Source: UBA10649 sp965278965 (lineage in GTDB: Bacteria; Actinomycetota; Actinomycetes; S36-B12). From it: DNA of 64,000 nt. Below are positions 16,084-25,534 of this stretch, in pieces. Under the pieces are notes generated by a model, which was given only the letters and a program-made list of their open reading frames with translations, had not been told where the DNA came from and ran no database searches. Both the position numbers and the translations under genes were made by a program. The first letter of the stretch is position 1, and each line of letters starts with the position of its first letter. The DNA is taken from the NCBI GenBank assembly GCA_965278965.1, contig OZ257127.1, forward strand, positions 2,790,001 to 2,854,000, read 5' to 3'.

Positions 16084-17073
16084 ATGACGATGACACCTTC
16101 CGTGCCGCTGACCGCGGGCCAAGCGCGTGCGCAGAGGCGGCGGGCAGCGGCAACCGTGGCCATCAGCTTGTTCCTTCCGGTCGCCGTCGTGGTGCTCATG
16201 GCGTACTTCACGTACCAGAGCCCGGTCTTCCTGAGCTACGGCAACCTGATGGCTATCGCGACCCAGAATGCGCCGACGTTCATCGTCGCGGCGACGCTCG
16301 GCGCGATGCTGATCGCCGGCTACGTGGACCTCTCGGTCGGCTCGACACTCGCGGTCGCCGGCGTCTCCGCGGCTTTGGCATGGACCGAGTGGGGAACCAC
16401 GGCCGGCATCGTCGTGGGCCTTCTCGTCGGCGTGATCGCCGGGTCCCTCAACGGGCTGCTCATCTCGTATCTCGACTGGTCGCCGATCGTCGTCACGCTT
16501 GGCCTGCTTGCCTTCGGCCGGGGCTTGGCGCAGTACCTCGCTCCCGACTCGGTCTATGGCTTTCCCGAACCGATCCAGGAGCTCGGCTCGGGCTCGTTCC
16601 TGGGAATCTCGTACCTCGTATGGATCGCAGTGCTGGGGTGCGCATCGGTGATGGTGGTGATGTCCCGGCTCCCGGCTGGGCGCCACATCACCGCCGTCGG
16701 CGTCAACAAGCGCGCGGCGTACCTGGCGGGCATCCGCGTGAAGCCGATCGTCTTCGGCCTCTATCTGGGCGTGGGGCTGTCCGCCGCGATCGCCGGGATC
16801 TTGACCGCCGCACGCCTCGACTCTGCGCCGGCCGGGACGCTCGGCCAGGGCTTCGAGATCACGGTGCTCACCGCTGTCCTTCTTGGCGGGATCCCGTTCA
16901 ACGGAGGCCGGGGCGCGATCTGGCGCGTCCTCGTGGGCGTGTGGCTCATGGGCGTCCTGCGCAACGGGATCACCCTCATGAACATCGGACCGGAGGTCGC
17001 TTCGATGCTGACCGGTGGTGTGCTCGTACTTGCCGCCGGGCTCGAGGCCACGCGCAGACTGCTCCGCAAGTAG
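16084..17073 (+). CDS. Ribose-type ABC transporter permease
   Basis: 329-residue integral membrane protein of the RbsC family with about eight to ten hydrophobic segments, YVDLSVGSTLAVAGV near residue 80 and the cytoplasmic loop GVNKRAAYLAGIRV. The start is ATG 16084, right after the ATPase stop; the open frame extends upstream inside the ATPase gene but is not used. Third gene of the importer 13492-17073, followed after 35 bases by the amidase-like gene. Confidence 0.93.
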   Translation: MTMTPSVPLTAGQARAQRRRAAATVAISLFLPVAVVVLMAYFTYQSPVFLSYGNLMAIATQNAPTFIVAATLGAMLIAGYVDLSVGSTLAVAGVSAALAWTEWGTTAGIVVGLLVGVIAGSLNGLLISYLDWSPIVVTLGLLAFGRGLAQYLAPDSVYGFPEPIQELGSGSFLGISYLVWIAVLGCASVMVVMSRLPAGRHITAVGVNKRAAYLAGIRVKPIVFGLYLGVGLSAAIAGILTAARLDSAPAGTLGQGFEITVLTAVLLGGIPFNGGRGAIWRVLVGVWLMGVLRNGITLMNIGPEVASMLTGGVLVLAAGLEATRRLLRK

Positions 17074-17108
17074 GCGAGAGAAAGCGTCGGATCGGAGGGA
17101 GATCGACC

Positions 17109-19310
17109 ATGGGTGACTACATCAGTGCTTACACGGATGAGCTGTCGTACCGTGCCGGCGGAACGGTACGGCTGTTCGCATCAGGTCCCGCCGGCCCGGC
17201 GGACGTGCAGCTCGTGCGCCTGGTCCGCGGACTGGGAGGGCACGCGGCCGAGGCCGATTCGGTGCACTGGGACAGTGCCGGAGAGGTCCGTCTGGACCAG
17301 CATCCGTCCTGCCTGGGTTCGTTCATGCTCGGCGACCTCTCGGTGCCGGACGATCCCGCCGGCCTGACTATCGGCCTTCACCTGTGGATGCCGCGGCCGG
17401 AGTCGGAGGCCGACCAAGTCGTCGCGGAGATCACCGACGGCGAGGCGGCAGTCCGAGTCGTCGTTCGCGATGGGCTTCTCGTCGCCGAGTGGTCGGGCGG
17501 ACCCAGCGAGGCCGCCACCGTCGTAGGACCAGCCGTTCCCCCGTTCCACTGGGTCAGTGTCGTCGCCTCCTTCGGTGAGGATGCCCTGGTGCTGCACGTG
17601 GGACATGACGGACTAGCCGAGCCCGTGACCGTCTCGGCGGCTGCGGGCGGGCATCCGCTGCCGCGCGCCGACCTGGTCACGTTCGCCGCGAAGGCCCCTG
17701 CCGCAGTCGAGGCGACTGGATCCTTGTGGCGCGGCCGGGCGGACGCCCACTTCAACGGGAAGATCGAGGCGCCTTTCGTCGCGAACGGCACCCTCGGAGC
17801 TGATCAGGCACTCGCGGTGACGGCGGCACGGGACGCGGTGGATGTGCCGGACCTAGACCTGCTGGGGTGCTGGGACCTGGCCCCCGGCAAGGCCGGTGCG
17901 CAGAGCCTCGTTCGCGGGCTCGCCGGCAGTGGGAAGGCCCGGCTGGTGAACCTGCCGTCGAGCGCGGTCACGGGGCGACGTTGGGAGGGGCGGACGGCAA
18001 CCTACGCGGTCGATCCGGCCGAGTGGAACGCGGTCCACTTTCATCAGGACGACCTTGTCGACTCCGGGTGGCCGGTCCTGCTGGAGGCGGCGCTGCCGGC
18101 CGATATCGGCAGCGGCCTGTACGGGATCCGTGTGTCGAGCGGCACCGTGGCCGACATCGTCCCGATCGTCGTCCGTCCGAGTGGGGTCCATCGGGCGGTC
18201 ACGGTGCTGCTTCCGTCATTCACCTACCTCGCCTACGCGAACGAGCGCTTGTACGACGGGCTGGACCACGCCGCCCTGTCCGACAAGCCGTTGGTTATCA
18301 ACGACGTCGACCGGTTTCGGATGGACGTGCCCGACTTCGGCATTTCACAGTACGACCATCACTGGGACTCAAGCGGCGTGATGTTCTCGACCGCCCGGCG
18401 GCCCATCCTCAACATGCGGCACGACCAGCGCATGTGGCTGAGCGGAAGCCCGCGACACCTTGCGGCGGAGATGCTCCTCATCGAGTGGCTCGCCCAGGAG
18501 GGCGTCGAGTTCGACGTCATCACCGACATGGACCTGCACACGGCGGGGGTCGGGGCGCTTGGAGACTCCCGCGTGCTGATCACCGGCTCGCATCCGGAGT
18601 ACCACACGCTCGAGACGATGAGCGCGACCAAAGAGTTCCGCGATGCGGGCGGGCGGATCATGTACCTCGGCGCGAACGGCTTCTACTGGGTCACGGGAGT
18701 CGTCAGTGAGTCACCCCTGGTCACGGAGATCCGGCGAGGTCAGACGGGCATCCGCAGCTGGGAGTCCTACCCGGGAGAGGTCACCCTCCAGTCGACCGGT
18801 GAGCCTGGGGGACTGTGGCGGCATCGCGGCATCGCTCCCAACACGATCGTCGGCGTCGGAATGGCCGCTCAGGGGTGGGGCCAGTCGGAGCCGTACTGGA
18901 GATCGCCGATCTCGTTCTCCGACGACTACGCGTGGATCTTCGACGGCGTTGACGAGGAGCCGCTGGGTGCCTATGGCTTTGTCATGGGCGGAGCGGCCGG
19001 CGACGAGCTTGACCGGTTCGACCCTGCTCTCGGCTCCCCGTCCGGCACGGTCGTCCTCGCCTCCTCGAGGAACCACACGAAGTACTACCAACGTGTCGTC
19101 GAAGAGGTGGCGATGAACTTCCCCGGCTACGGCGGCGGTGACCAAGACCCCGAGGTGCACGCGGACATGGTCTACGTCGAGACACCGGGGGGAGGCCGAG
19201 TCTTCTCGGTCGGATCGATCGCGTGGTCCGGTGCGCTCCTTGTCAACGGGGGTGACAACGGTGTCTCGCGGGTGACGCGAAACGTGCTGCAGGGCTTCCT
19301 TTCGACCTGA
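17109..19310 (+). CDS. N,N-dimethylformamidase beta-subunit-like protein
   Basis: 733 residues, similar in size and motifs to the large subunit of dimethylformamidase (about 760). An N-terminal jelly-roll/laminin-G-like part (about 1-330) precedes the catalytic domain, which contains FTYLAYANERLY from residue 371, QYDHHWDSSG, NMRHDQRMWLSG, ITGSHPEYHT (His495, Glu497) and GGRIMYLGANGFYWVTG. The family is known to use a mononuclear iron held by two Tyr and one Glu; Glu497 and the Tyr-rich segment are candidates. No small alpha subunit is seen next to it. Start ATG 17109 with GGAGG. It probably hydrolyses an N-alkyl amide imported by the adjacent transporter; true substrate unknown. Confidence 0.82.
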   Translation: MGDYISAYTDELSYRAGGTVRLFASGPAGPADVQLVRLVRGLGGHAAEADSVHWDSAGEVRLDQHPSCLGSFMLGDLSVPDDPAGLTIGLHLWMPRPESEADQVVAEITDGEAAVRVVVRDGLLVAEWSGGPSEAATVVGPAVPPFHWVSVVASFGEDALVLHVGHDGLAEPVTVSAAAGGHPLPRADLVTFAAKAPAAVEATGSLWRGRADAHFNGKIEAPFVANGTLGADQALAVTAARDAVDVPDLDLLGCWDLAPGKAGAQSLVRGLAGSGKARLVNLPSSAVTGRRWEGRTATYAVDPAEWNAVHFHQDDLVDSGWPVLLEAALPADIGSGLYGIRVSSGTVADIVPIVVRPSGVHRAVTVLLPSFTYLAYANERLYDGLDHAALSDKPLVINDVDRFRMDVPDFGISQYDHHWDSSGVMFSTARRPILNMRHDQRMWLSGSPRHLAAEMLLIEWLAQEGVEFDVITDMDLHTAGVGALGDSRVLITGSHPEYHTLETMSATKEFRDAGGRIMYLGANGFYWVTGVVSESPLVTEIRRGQTGIRSWESYPGEVTLQSTGEPGGLWRHRGIAPNTIVGVGMAAQGWGQSEPYWRSPISFSDDYAWIFDGVDEEPLGAYGFVMGGAAGDELDRFDPALGSPSGTVVLASSRNHTKYYQRVVEEVAMNFPGYGGGDQDPEVHADMVYVETPGGGRVFSVGSIAWSGALLVNGGDNGVSRVTRNVLQGFLST

Positions 19311-19332
19311 CGCGCCAGGAGGGCCGCCGGGC

Positions 19333-19385
19333 TTGACGCGCGGCCGCCTATAATGGACTATAGGATAAGCCAATAACTGATAGGA
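19333..19385 (+). promoter_or_regulatory. Promoter and palindromic operator before the PuuD-like gene
   Basis: TTGACG (19333-19338) and GACTAT (19356-19361) are 17 bases apart. CCTATA (19347-19352) and TATAGG (19359-19364) form a perfect 6-bp inverted repeat over the -10, followed by CCAATA (19370-19375), like the sites at 12590 and 13354. The GTG start is at 19391 behind GATAGGAG. Confidence 0.5.
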
Positions 19386-19390
19386 GCACT

Positions 19391-20140
19391 GTGCGGCCCA
19401 TCGTCGGTATTACGACGCGGCGACTGCCCGCCTCGGCAATGGGGAACGTCCCTGCGGGCGTCGCCCACACAGAGCTCGACGGCGTGGTGGCCGACTACGC
19501 CCGTGTCGTCCACGAGGCAGGCGGCGTGCCGATCATGCTGACGCGGTACGCCGACCCGGAGGACGTCGTCGCCGTCGTAGACGCCGTGCTTCTCAGCGGC
19601 GGCGAGGACGTCGAGCCCGCACGCTACGGGGGACGAGCCGACGAGCACTCGACGACCCACGACACGCAGCGGGACGCCTTCGAGGTGGCCCTCGTCGCCG
19701 CTGCACTCGCGGCAGACGTCCCGTTGCTCGGCATCTGCCGGGGGACGCAACTACTCAACGTCGCGCTCGGTGGCACCCTCATCGCCGACGTCCCGGACAA
19801 CGACGACTTCTCCCATCACCGGACGGACGAGCGGCCCGAGGCCCGACGGCACAGCGTCCGGCTCCTGGAGTCGACCCAGCTGAGTCGGATCTACGCCGAC
19901 AGCGCCGACGAGAACGGCGACATCTTCGTGAACAGCTTCCACCATCAAGCCGTCGCAACCCTCGGCAGCGGACTGCGGGTTGCCGCCGCCGCCTCCGACG
20001 GGACGATCGAAGGCATCGAGCTCGACGACCGTCCCGTCGTCGGCGTGCAGTGGCATCCCGAGTGGCACCAGGGGTGCGACTCGGTCATCGCATGGCTCGT
20101 CCTCCAAGCAGGCTCTCGGAAGGCAGGGAACACTCAGTGA
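19391..20140 (+). CDS. Class I glutamine-amidotransferase hydrolase (peptidase C26, PuuD-like)
   Basis: 249 residues. Peptidase C26 fold with the nucleophile Cys116 in LLGICRGTQLLNVALGG and the His-Glu pair in GVQWHPEW (His222, Glu224); SFHHQAV and LSGGEDVEPARY are also family signatures. Such enzymes cleave gamma-glutamyl amides (gamma-glutamyl-GABA in the Puu route, gamma-glutamyl conjugates in isopropylamine degradation). The stop overlaps the SDR start (GTGA). With the PuuA-like protein and aldehyde dehydrogenase it completes a gamma-glutamylation cycle. Confidence 0.9.
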   Translation: MRPIVGITTRRLPASAMGNVPAGVAHTELDGVVADYARVVHEAGGVPIMLTRYADPEDVVAVVDAVLLSGGEDVEPARYGGRADEHSTTHDTQRDAFEVALVAAALAADVPLLGICRGTQLLNVALGGTLIADVPDNDDFSHHRTDERPEARRHSVRLLESTQLSRIYADSADENGDIFVNSFHHQAVATLGSGLRVAAAASDGTIEGIELDDRPVVGVQWHPEWHQGCDSVIAWLVLQAGSRKAGNTQ

Positions 20141-20898
20141 TCATCAGTCACGCGGGGAAGGTCGCGCTCGTCACCGGCGCCGGCTCGGGGATCGGTCGAG
20201 GCATTGCACGAAGGCTCGTCGAAGACGGGGCCGCCGTGGCGGTCGTCGACGTGAGCGGCGAGGCCGCCGAGCAGGTCGCGGCGGAGCTTCGCGACCTCGG
20301 CGGTACCACGATCGCCGTCGCGGCAGACGTGCGCAGCCGGCGTGAGGTGCACGACGCCGTCGCGCGGGCTGTGGGCGAGCTGGGGTCTCTAGACCTGCTG
20401 GTCAACAACGCCGGCGTCGTGACGATGTCGCCGCTCGACGAGCTCACCGACGACGAGTGGGACTTTGTCGTCGATGTCAACCTGAAGGGACAGTTCATCT
20501 GCGCCCAGGAGGCAAGCCGCGTGATGCCGGCCGGGGGCGCCATCGTCAATCTCTCTACGATCGAGGCCGAGGTCGTCGTGTCGTCGAGTGGGCACTGCCA
20601 GGTGCACTACAACGCGTCGAAGGGCGGGGTGCCGGTGCTCACGAAGGCCCTCGCCGTCGAGCTCGCGTCGCGCGGCATCCGCGTGAACGCGGTAGCGCCC
20701 GGCCCGGTCAACACACGATTCAGCGGAGGCGAGATCACCGGACCCGATGCGATGGCCTTCATGATGCAGCGCCTCCTGGTCCCGCGCGTGGGCGAACCGG
20801 AGGACATCGCGAACGCTGTCTCGTTCCTCCTGTCCGACGCATCGGCATTCATCGACGGGACTCAGCTGGTGGTTGACGGAGGGTGGCTCACTCGATGA
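20137..20898 (+). CDS. Short-chain dehydrogenase/reductase
   Basis: NAD(P)-dependent classical SDR, 253 residues from GTG 20137. Cofactor motif TGAGSGIGRG, structural motif NNAG (LLVNNAGVV), catalytic YNASKGG and C-terminal LSDASAFIDGTQLVVDGGW. VVDVSGEAAE after beta-2 favours NAD. It is overlapped on both sides by its neighbours (GTGA and ATGA), so is cotranslated with the gamma-glutamyl enzymes; it may oxidise a hydroxyl intermediate to the keto or aldehyde form used by the dehydrogenase at 22283. Confidence 0.93.
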   Translation: MIISHAGKVALVTGAGSGIGRGIARRLVEDGAAVAVVDVSGEAAEQVAAELRDLGGTTIAVAADVRSRREVHDAVARAVGELGSLDLLVNNAGVVTMSPLDELTDDEWDFVVDVNLKGQFICAQEASRVMPAGGAIVNLSTIEAEVVVSSSGHCQVHYNASKGGVPVLTKALAVELASRGIRVNAVAPGPVNTRFSGGEITGPDAMAFMMQRLLVPRVGEPEDIANAVSFLLSDASAFIDGTQLVVDGGWLTR

Positions 20899-22250
20899 AC
20901 GGGCTCGTCGGCATGGATCAGCTCGAGCCGGACTTCGACACGGTCATCGTCGTCGCTCCGGACATGCACGGACGCCTCCTCGGCAAGCGCATGTCTCCTC
21001 GCAAGTTCCGCGAGTTCTCCGAGCGAGGCGTCGCCATGTCGGCCTGCACCTTCGGGTGGGACATCGCCCAGGACATGGGCCTGGAGGTGCCGTACGCAGG
21101 GTGGCACACCGGTTGGAAGGACTTCGTCCTCGCGCCTGACCTCTCGACCATCCGGCGGGCGGCCTGGCTGGAGCGGACCGCGATCGTGATGTCGGACGTC
21201 GTGGAGGAGTCCGATGGATCACCTGTCGAGATCACGCCTCGGCGCATCCTCCGGCGACAGGTCGAGCTCCTCGCGCAGCAGGGATTCACGTGCGATGTCG
21301 GCACCGAGCTGGAGTTTCACCTGTATCGAGAGTCCTACGACGACCTCCGGCGGGATGGCTATCACACGAGGACGCCGACAACGCTCATTCACTCCGACTA
21401 CGCGGTGCAGCAGGTAAACGCTTGGGAGCCCTTCTTCCAGCGGCTCCGTCGATGCCTGGATGAGTCCGGCCTCGATGTCGAGATGAGCCAGGGCGAATGG
21501 GGTCTCGGGCAATGGGAGATCAACCTGACCTACAGTGATGCGCTCGACATGTGCGACCGGCATGTGCTGTTCAAACTCGCGGTCAAGGACGTAGCGGCCC
21601 AGTCCGGCCTTTCGGCGACGTTCATGTCGAAGCCGAACGCCGGGCAGGTCGGGTCGTCCTGCCACATCCACCTGTCGCTCGCCTCGGCCGATGGGGAGCC
21701 GCCCGCGTTCTGGGACCCGGAGGGGCCCTACTCGATGAGCATGGCGATGCGCAGCGCTGTCGGCGGCGTCCTCGACCGCGCTCCCGAGCTCATGGTCTTC
21801 TACGCGCCGACGATCAACTCCTACCGCCGGACGGACAGCGAGGAGTTTGCCGGCCGCGGAGCCTCGTGGGGGTACGACAACCGCACGGTCTCCTGCCGCA
21901 TCCTGGGCACCGAGCCCCACTCGATCCGGATGGAGTGGCGAGTGCCAGGCGCGGACGTCAACCCCTACCTCGCCGTCGCTGCCCTGATCGCGTCCGTGAA
22001 CGACGGACTCAGGAACGGGACAGACCCGGGACCGGCGAGGACCGGCGACGTCTACCAGCAGGACATCGGACCTCTGCTCCCGGAGACCCTCGATGTGTCG
22101 GCACGGCTTTTCCGAACCAGCCAGTTCACCTCGGACGCCTTCACGGACGAGGTCGTCGAGCAGTACGCACGCGCGGCCGAATGGGAGTCTCGGGCCTTCC
22201 GGAACTCGGTGACCGACTGGGAGATGCAGCGCTACTACGAGAACACCTGA
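20895..22250 (+). CDS. Glutamine synthetase family, gamma-glutamyl-amine synthetase (PuuA-like)
   Basis: 451 residues. Catalytic domain with TELEFHLY (metal Glu), SQGEWGLGQWEINL, the ATP/metal motif GSSCHIHLSL, PTINSYRRT and MEWRVPGADVNPYLAVAALI. The N-terminal beta-grasp is divergent from GlnA (VIVVAPDMHGRLLGKRM), as in PuuA/IpuC-type enzymes that attach glutamate to an amine using ATP rather than making glutamine. No adenylylation-site Tyr motif of GSI is seen. ATG 20895 gives an ATGA overlap; GTG 20883 is possible. The amine is inferred to come from the upstream amidase. Confidence 0.88.
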   Translation: MNGLVGMDQLEPDFDTVIVVAPDMHGRLLGKRMSPRKFREFSERGVAMSACTFGWDIAQDMGLEVPYAGWHTGWKDFVLAPDLSTIRRAAWLERTAIVMSDVVEESDGSPVEITPRRILRRQVELLAQQGFTCDVGTELEFHLYRESYDDLRRDGYHTRTPTTLIHSDYAVQQVNAWEPFFQRLRRCLDESGLDVEMSQGEWGLGQWEINLTYSDALDMCDRHVLFKLAVKDVAAQSGLSATFMSKPNAGQVGSSCHIHLSLASADGEPPAFWDPEGPYSMSMAMRSAVGGVLDRAPELMVFYAPTINSYRRTDSEEFAGRGASWGYDNRTVSCRILGTEPHSIRMEWRVPGADVNPYLAVAALIASVNDGLRNGTDPGPARTGDVYQQDIGPLLPETLDVSARLFRTSQFTSDAFTDEVVEQYARAAEWESRAFRNSVTDWEMQRYYENT

Positions 22251-22282
22251 CCCGTCAGCGCCTTCCCAGAAGAGGTCTTCGC

Positions 22283-23743
22283 ATGCCCCGCGCTCACACA
22301 GCCGTACCCGAGCAGCTCGACCTGATCGATGGCGAGCTCCGCGTCCCAGCCGGAGATCCGGGGGCGTGGCTCGCAGACCCGAACACCGGCGCCGACCTCG
22401 CCCGTGCGGCATCGACAACGGCACGGGATGTGGACGCCGCCATCGCGGTTGCGAGCCGGGTTCACGCGGACGGCACGTGGCATGCCTTGCCGCGCGACCA
22501 GCGCGTCGCTGCCCTCCACCGGGTCGCTGTGGAGCTTGAGGCGGTGGTCGAGGACGTCGCCGTTGCGGAGTGTCTCGGCAGCGGCGTGCCGCTCGCAGTC
22601 ACGAGGCTGTTCGCGGGATCGCTGCCCGATTCGTTCCGCGCGGCCGCGTCGTACCTCGACGGGGACCCGGTCCTCGAGCTGGGCGAGGAGGACCGTGTGG
22701 TGGAGCTGCTCCGGCTCCCATGGGGTCCTGCTGCGGTGCTCGTGCCGTGGAACGCGCCCGCCGCGATGGCCGCGAAGAAGTCTGCGTACGCGCTCGCCGC
22801 GGGGTGCCCGGTGATTGTCAAGCCGCCGGAGGCCGCTCCGCTGAGCGTGCAGTACCTGGCCGCCGCCGTCCAGCGGGCGGACTTGCCTCCCGGGGCGTTC
22901 CAGATGGTCCACGGCGGCCCTGAGGTTGGGGTCACTCTGACCACCGATCCGCGGGTCGCGGCGGTGTCCTTCACCGGGTCCGTGGCGACGGGTCGCGCGG
23001 TCGCTGTGGGCGCCGCCGCGACCTTCAAGGCCATGCAGCTCGAGCTGGGGGGCAACAACCCCGTGGTCGTGCTGCCGGATGCGGACATCGAACTAGCGGC
23101 CCAGGCGTTGGCCGACGGCATGGTCAAGCTGAACGGTCAGTGGTGCGAAGGCCCGGGAAAGGTCTTCGTCGCGGGGTCCGTCCATGACGAGCTCCTCGAT
23201 GCCCTCTCGGCGCGACTGAGGTCCTTCGTCATTGGCGACACCTGGAGCACGACGTCCGACATCGGCCCGCTCGCCAACCGGAGTCACCGGGAGCAGCTGG
23301 ATGACCAGGTATCCGCGATCGAGGTGGCGGGCGGCCGTGTCCAGGTGTGCGGGACCCCACCCGAGTCGGGCGGCTGGTTCTGGGCGCCACGGATCGTCAC
23401 GGATGCGCCAAGTGACGCGTGCGTAGACGAGCTGTTCGGGCCAGTAGTCACCATCCATCGCGTCACGTCCGATGCGGAGGCGGTCTCGCTCGCGAACGAC
23501 TCGCCGTACGGCCTAGCCGCGTATGTGTTCTCCGGCGACCTGGGCCGTGGCCTCGCTGTGGCCCGAGCGCTTCGGTTTGGCGAGGTGAAGGTGAACGGAA
23601 CAAGCATCCTGGACCTGTCCGAAGAGTCGGCGCAGAGCTTCTGGCGGGGCAGTGGGATCGGCGGGCACGGGAACCGTGAGCTGTTCGAGTTCTTCCGCGG
23701 GACGCAGATCGTCGGGATGGACCGCGCGGGACTTCCGCTCTAG
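22283..23743 (+). CDS. Aldehyde dehydrogenase family protein
   Basis: NAD(P)-dependent aldehyde dehydrogenase, 486 residues. Cofactor motif SFTGSVATGRAVA, general base Glu254 (LELGGNNP) and catalytic Cys288 in GQWCEGPGK; DELFGPVVTIHRV and NDSPYGLAAYVFSG are conserved. ATG 22283 follows an AGAAGAGG site. It probably oxidises a gamma-glutamyl-aminoaldehyde or the aldehyde left after amine oxidation, matching PuuC-type chemistry in this operon (19391-23743). Confidence 0.93.
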   Translation: MPRAHTAVPEQLDLIDGELRVPAGDPGAWLADPNTGADLARAASTTARDVDAAIAVASRVHADGTWHALPRDQRVAALHRVAVELEAVVEDVAVAECLGSGVPLAVTRLFAGSLPDSFRAAASYLDGDPVLELGEEDRVVELLRLPWGPAAVLVPWNAPAAMAAKKSAYALAAGCPVIVKPPEAAPLSVQYLAAAVQRADLPPGAFQMVHGGPEVGVTLTTDPRVAAVSFTGSVATGRAVAVGAAATFKAMQLELGGNNPVVVLPDADIELAAQALADGMVKLNGQWCEGPGKVFVAGSVHDELLDALSARLRSFVIGDTWSTTSDIGPLANRSHREQLDDQVSAIEVAGGRVQVCGTPPESGGWFWAPRIVTDAPSDACVDELFGPVVTIHRVTSDAEAVSLANDSPYGLAAYVFSGDLGRGLAVARALRFGEVKVNGTSILDLSEESAQSFWRGSGIGGHGNRELFEFFRGTQIVGMDRAGLPL

Positions 23744-23809
23744 CGCTCAGAACAGACGCGGGACCTGGCTCGCACGTCACGTCGAGCAATCCAGATGATG
23801 GAGATGATC

Positions 23810-24880
23810 ATGACCGATGACCTCTTTGGCAGTGGGCACGAGCAGGTGGTGCTGTGCCACAACCCGGAGTCTGGACTCAAAGCCGTAATCGCCTTGTACT
23901 CGACCGCCCTGGGGCCATCGTTGGGGGGAACCCGCTTCCACCCCTACGGGTCGTCGCAGGAGGCGATCGACGATGCGCTGCGGCTGTCCAAGGCGATGGC
24001 CTACAAGAACTCCCTCGCCGGGCTCGACCACGGCGGGGGGAAAGCCGTCATCATCGGCGACCCCGACACCCTCAAGTCGGAGACCTTGTTGCGAGCGTAC
24101 GGTCGGTTCGTTGACGGGCTGAACGGCCGCTACTTGACCGCGTGTGACGTCGGCACCTACAGCCCCGACATGGACGTCATCGCCAGGGAGACGCCGTACG
24201 TCACAGGTCGGACCGTCGCGAACGGCGGGGCCGGCGACTCATCGATTCTGACCGCGTGGGGCGTGTATCAGGGCATGCGGGCCGCGGCACAACATCGGTG
24301 GGGAAGCACGTCTCTGGCCGGTAAGCGGATCGGGGTCGCAGGAGCGGGCAAGGTGGGCTCTCGCCTCACCGAACTACTGGTTGACGCGGACGCCATCGTG
24401 ACGATCGCCGACCCGCATCGTCCAGCGGTCGACGCCCTCATCGCCCGGTTCCCGAACGTGTCCGCGGTAGGGACGACCGAGGACCTGCTGGCCGTCGACA
24501 TCGACATCTACTCACCGTGCGCCATGGGCGGGGCCATCAACCGCGCGTCGATCGCGTCGCTCACGGCGGCGATCGTGTGTGGGGGAGCCAACAACCAGCT
24601 GTCCGAGCCCGGTATCGATCGAGAGCTGGCTGACCGGGGCGTGCTCTACGCACCGGACTACTGCGTCAACGCCGGTGGGGTCATCCAGATCGCGGACGAA
24701 CTCACGGGCTTCGACTTCGAACGAGCCAAGGCTCGGGCAACACGCATCTTCGACACGACACTTCGAGTACTCGACCTCGCCGCATCGACCGGAGTCACCA
24801 CCGCGGCCGCGGCAGACCGACTCGCGGAACAGCGGATCGTCGACGTCAGCCAACTCGCCACCATCTACCGCCGCACCTAG
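23810..24880 (+). CDS. Leucine/valine/phenylalanine-type amino acid dehydrogenase
   Basis: GLFV dehydrogenase, 356 residues, the size of leucine and valine dehydrogenases. Substrate-binding GGTRFHPYGS and catalytic Lys78 in LDHGGGKAVII; Rossmann motif GVAGAGKVGSRL (about residue 180) and NAGGVIQIADELTGF. It oxidatively deaminates an L-amino acid to the 2-oxo acid with NAD. ATG 23810 is chosen for its GGAG at 23800-23803; ATG 23795 is possible. The 2-oxoacid dehydrogenase genes nearby are its logical partners, and an Lrp regulator lies convergently next to it. Confidence 0.92.
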   Translation: MTDDLFGSGHEQVVLCHNPESGLKAVIALYSTALGPSLGGTRFHPYGSSQEAIDDALRLSKAMAYKNSLAGLDHGGGKAVIIGDPDTLKSETLLRAYGRFVDGLNGRYLTACDVGTYSPDMDVIARETPYVTGRTVANGGAGDSSILTAWGVYQGMRAAAQHRWGSTSLAGKRIGVAGAGKVGSRLTELLVDADAIVTIADPHRPAVDALIARFPNVSAVGTTEDLLAVDIDIYSPCAMGGAINRASIASLTAAIVCGGANNQLSEPGIDRELADRGVLYAPDYCVNAGGVIQIADELTGFDFERAKARATRIFDTTLRVLDLAASTGVTTAAAADRLAEQRIVDVSQLATIYRRT

Positions 24881-24979
24881 CAGACGGCCATCCCCGCGTA
24901 GGACGCGCGGAAGGTGTGTGCCGGCCGACCGCAGCGGACTGGCGCGCGGGACCTTTCGACCTTCGACTCGAAGCCGAGG

Positions 24980-25534
24980 CTATGTCCGTGTCCCGGGCGG
25001 ATGGCCTCCGGCGATACGGCGCTCGATGAGACCCGCGATGCGGTAGTCGACAAGTTCGCGCATGACGAGAGACGTCGTCGTGCGGACGATGCCAGGCACA
25101 GCCAGAATCGTCCCCGCGACGCGGTAGAGGTCGTCTGCGTCGGTCGCGACGACGTGGATGAGGAGATCGAACGGGCCACTGATCCCGTGCACCTGAAGGA
25201 CTTCGGGAATTCTGTCGAGCGCGCGGGAGACAGCTTCGAGCTTGCTCTGCGTCACCTGTGCAGTGACGAACGCGGTGAGCGGGTAGCCGAGGGACTCCGG
25301 AGCGATGCGTCGCTCGAAGGTCCCAAGGGCGCCGCCCTCCTCGAGCCTGGTGAGCCGGGTCTGCACGGTGTTCCGGGCGAGGCCGAGTCGCTCGGAGAGA
25401 GCAACGACCGTCGATCTCGGGTGTGCGGCGAGAGCGAGGAGGAGACGCGCGTCGATGGCATCGACCGCAGGATGCCTGCGCAAATCGGCCTCCGGGGACG
25501 TTGGTGGATGCCTGGGAATGTCCATTATGCTCAA
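24980..25534 (-). CDS. Lrp/AsnC family regulator
   Basis: 184 residues. Winged helix VDAIDARLLLALAAHPRSTV, LSERLGLARNTVQTRLTRLE (about 24-70), then a RAM/ACT ligand domain (VTAQVTQSKLEAVSRALD, GPFDLLIHVVATDADDLYRV). It has an extended N-terminus rich in Pro. Divergent from the E1-like gene and convergent with the amino acid dehydrogenase; probably senses a branched-chain or related amino acid and controls the E1 gene. ATG 25525 is an alternative start. Confidence 0.92.
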   Translation of the reverse strand: MSIMDIPRHPPTSPEADLRRHPAVDAIDARLLLALAAHPRSTVVALSERLGLARNTVQTRLTRLEEGGALGTFERRIAPESLGYPLTAFVTAQVTQSKLEAVSRALDRIPEVLQVHGISGPFDLLIHVVATDADDLYRVAGTILAVPGIVRTTTSLVMRELVDYRIAGLIERRIAGGHPPGTRT

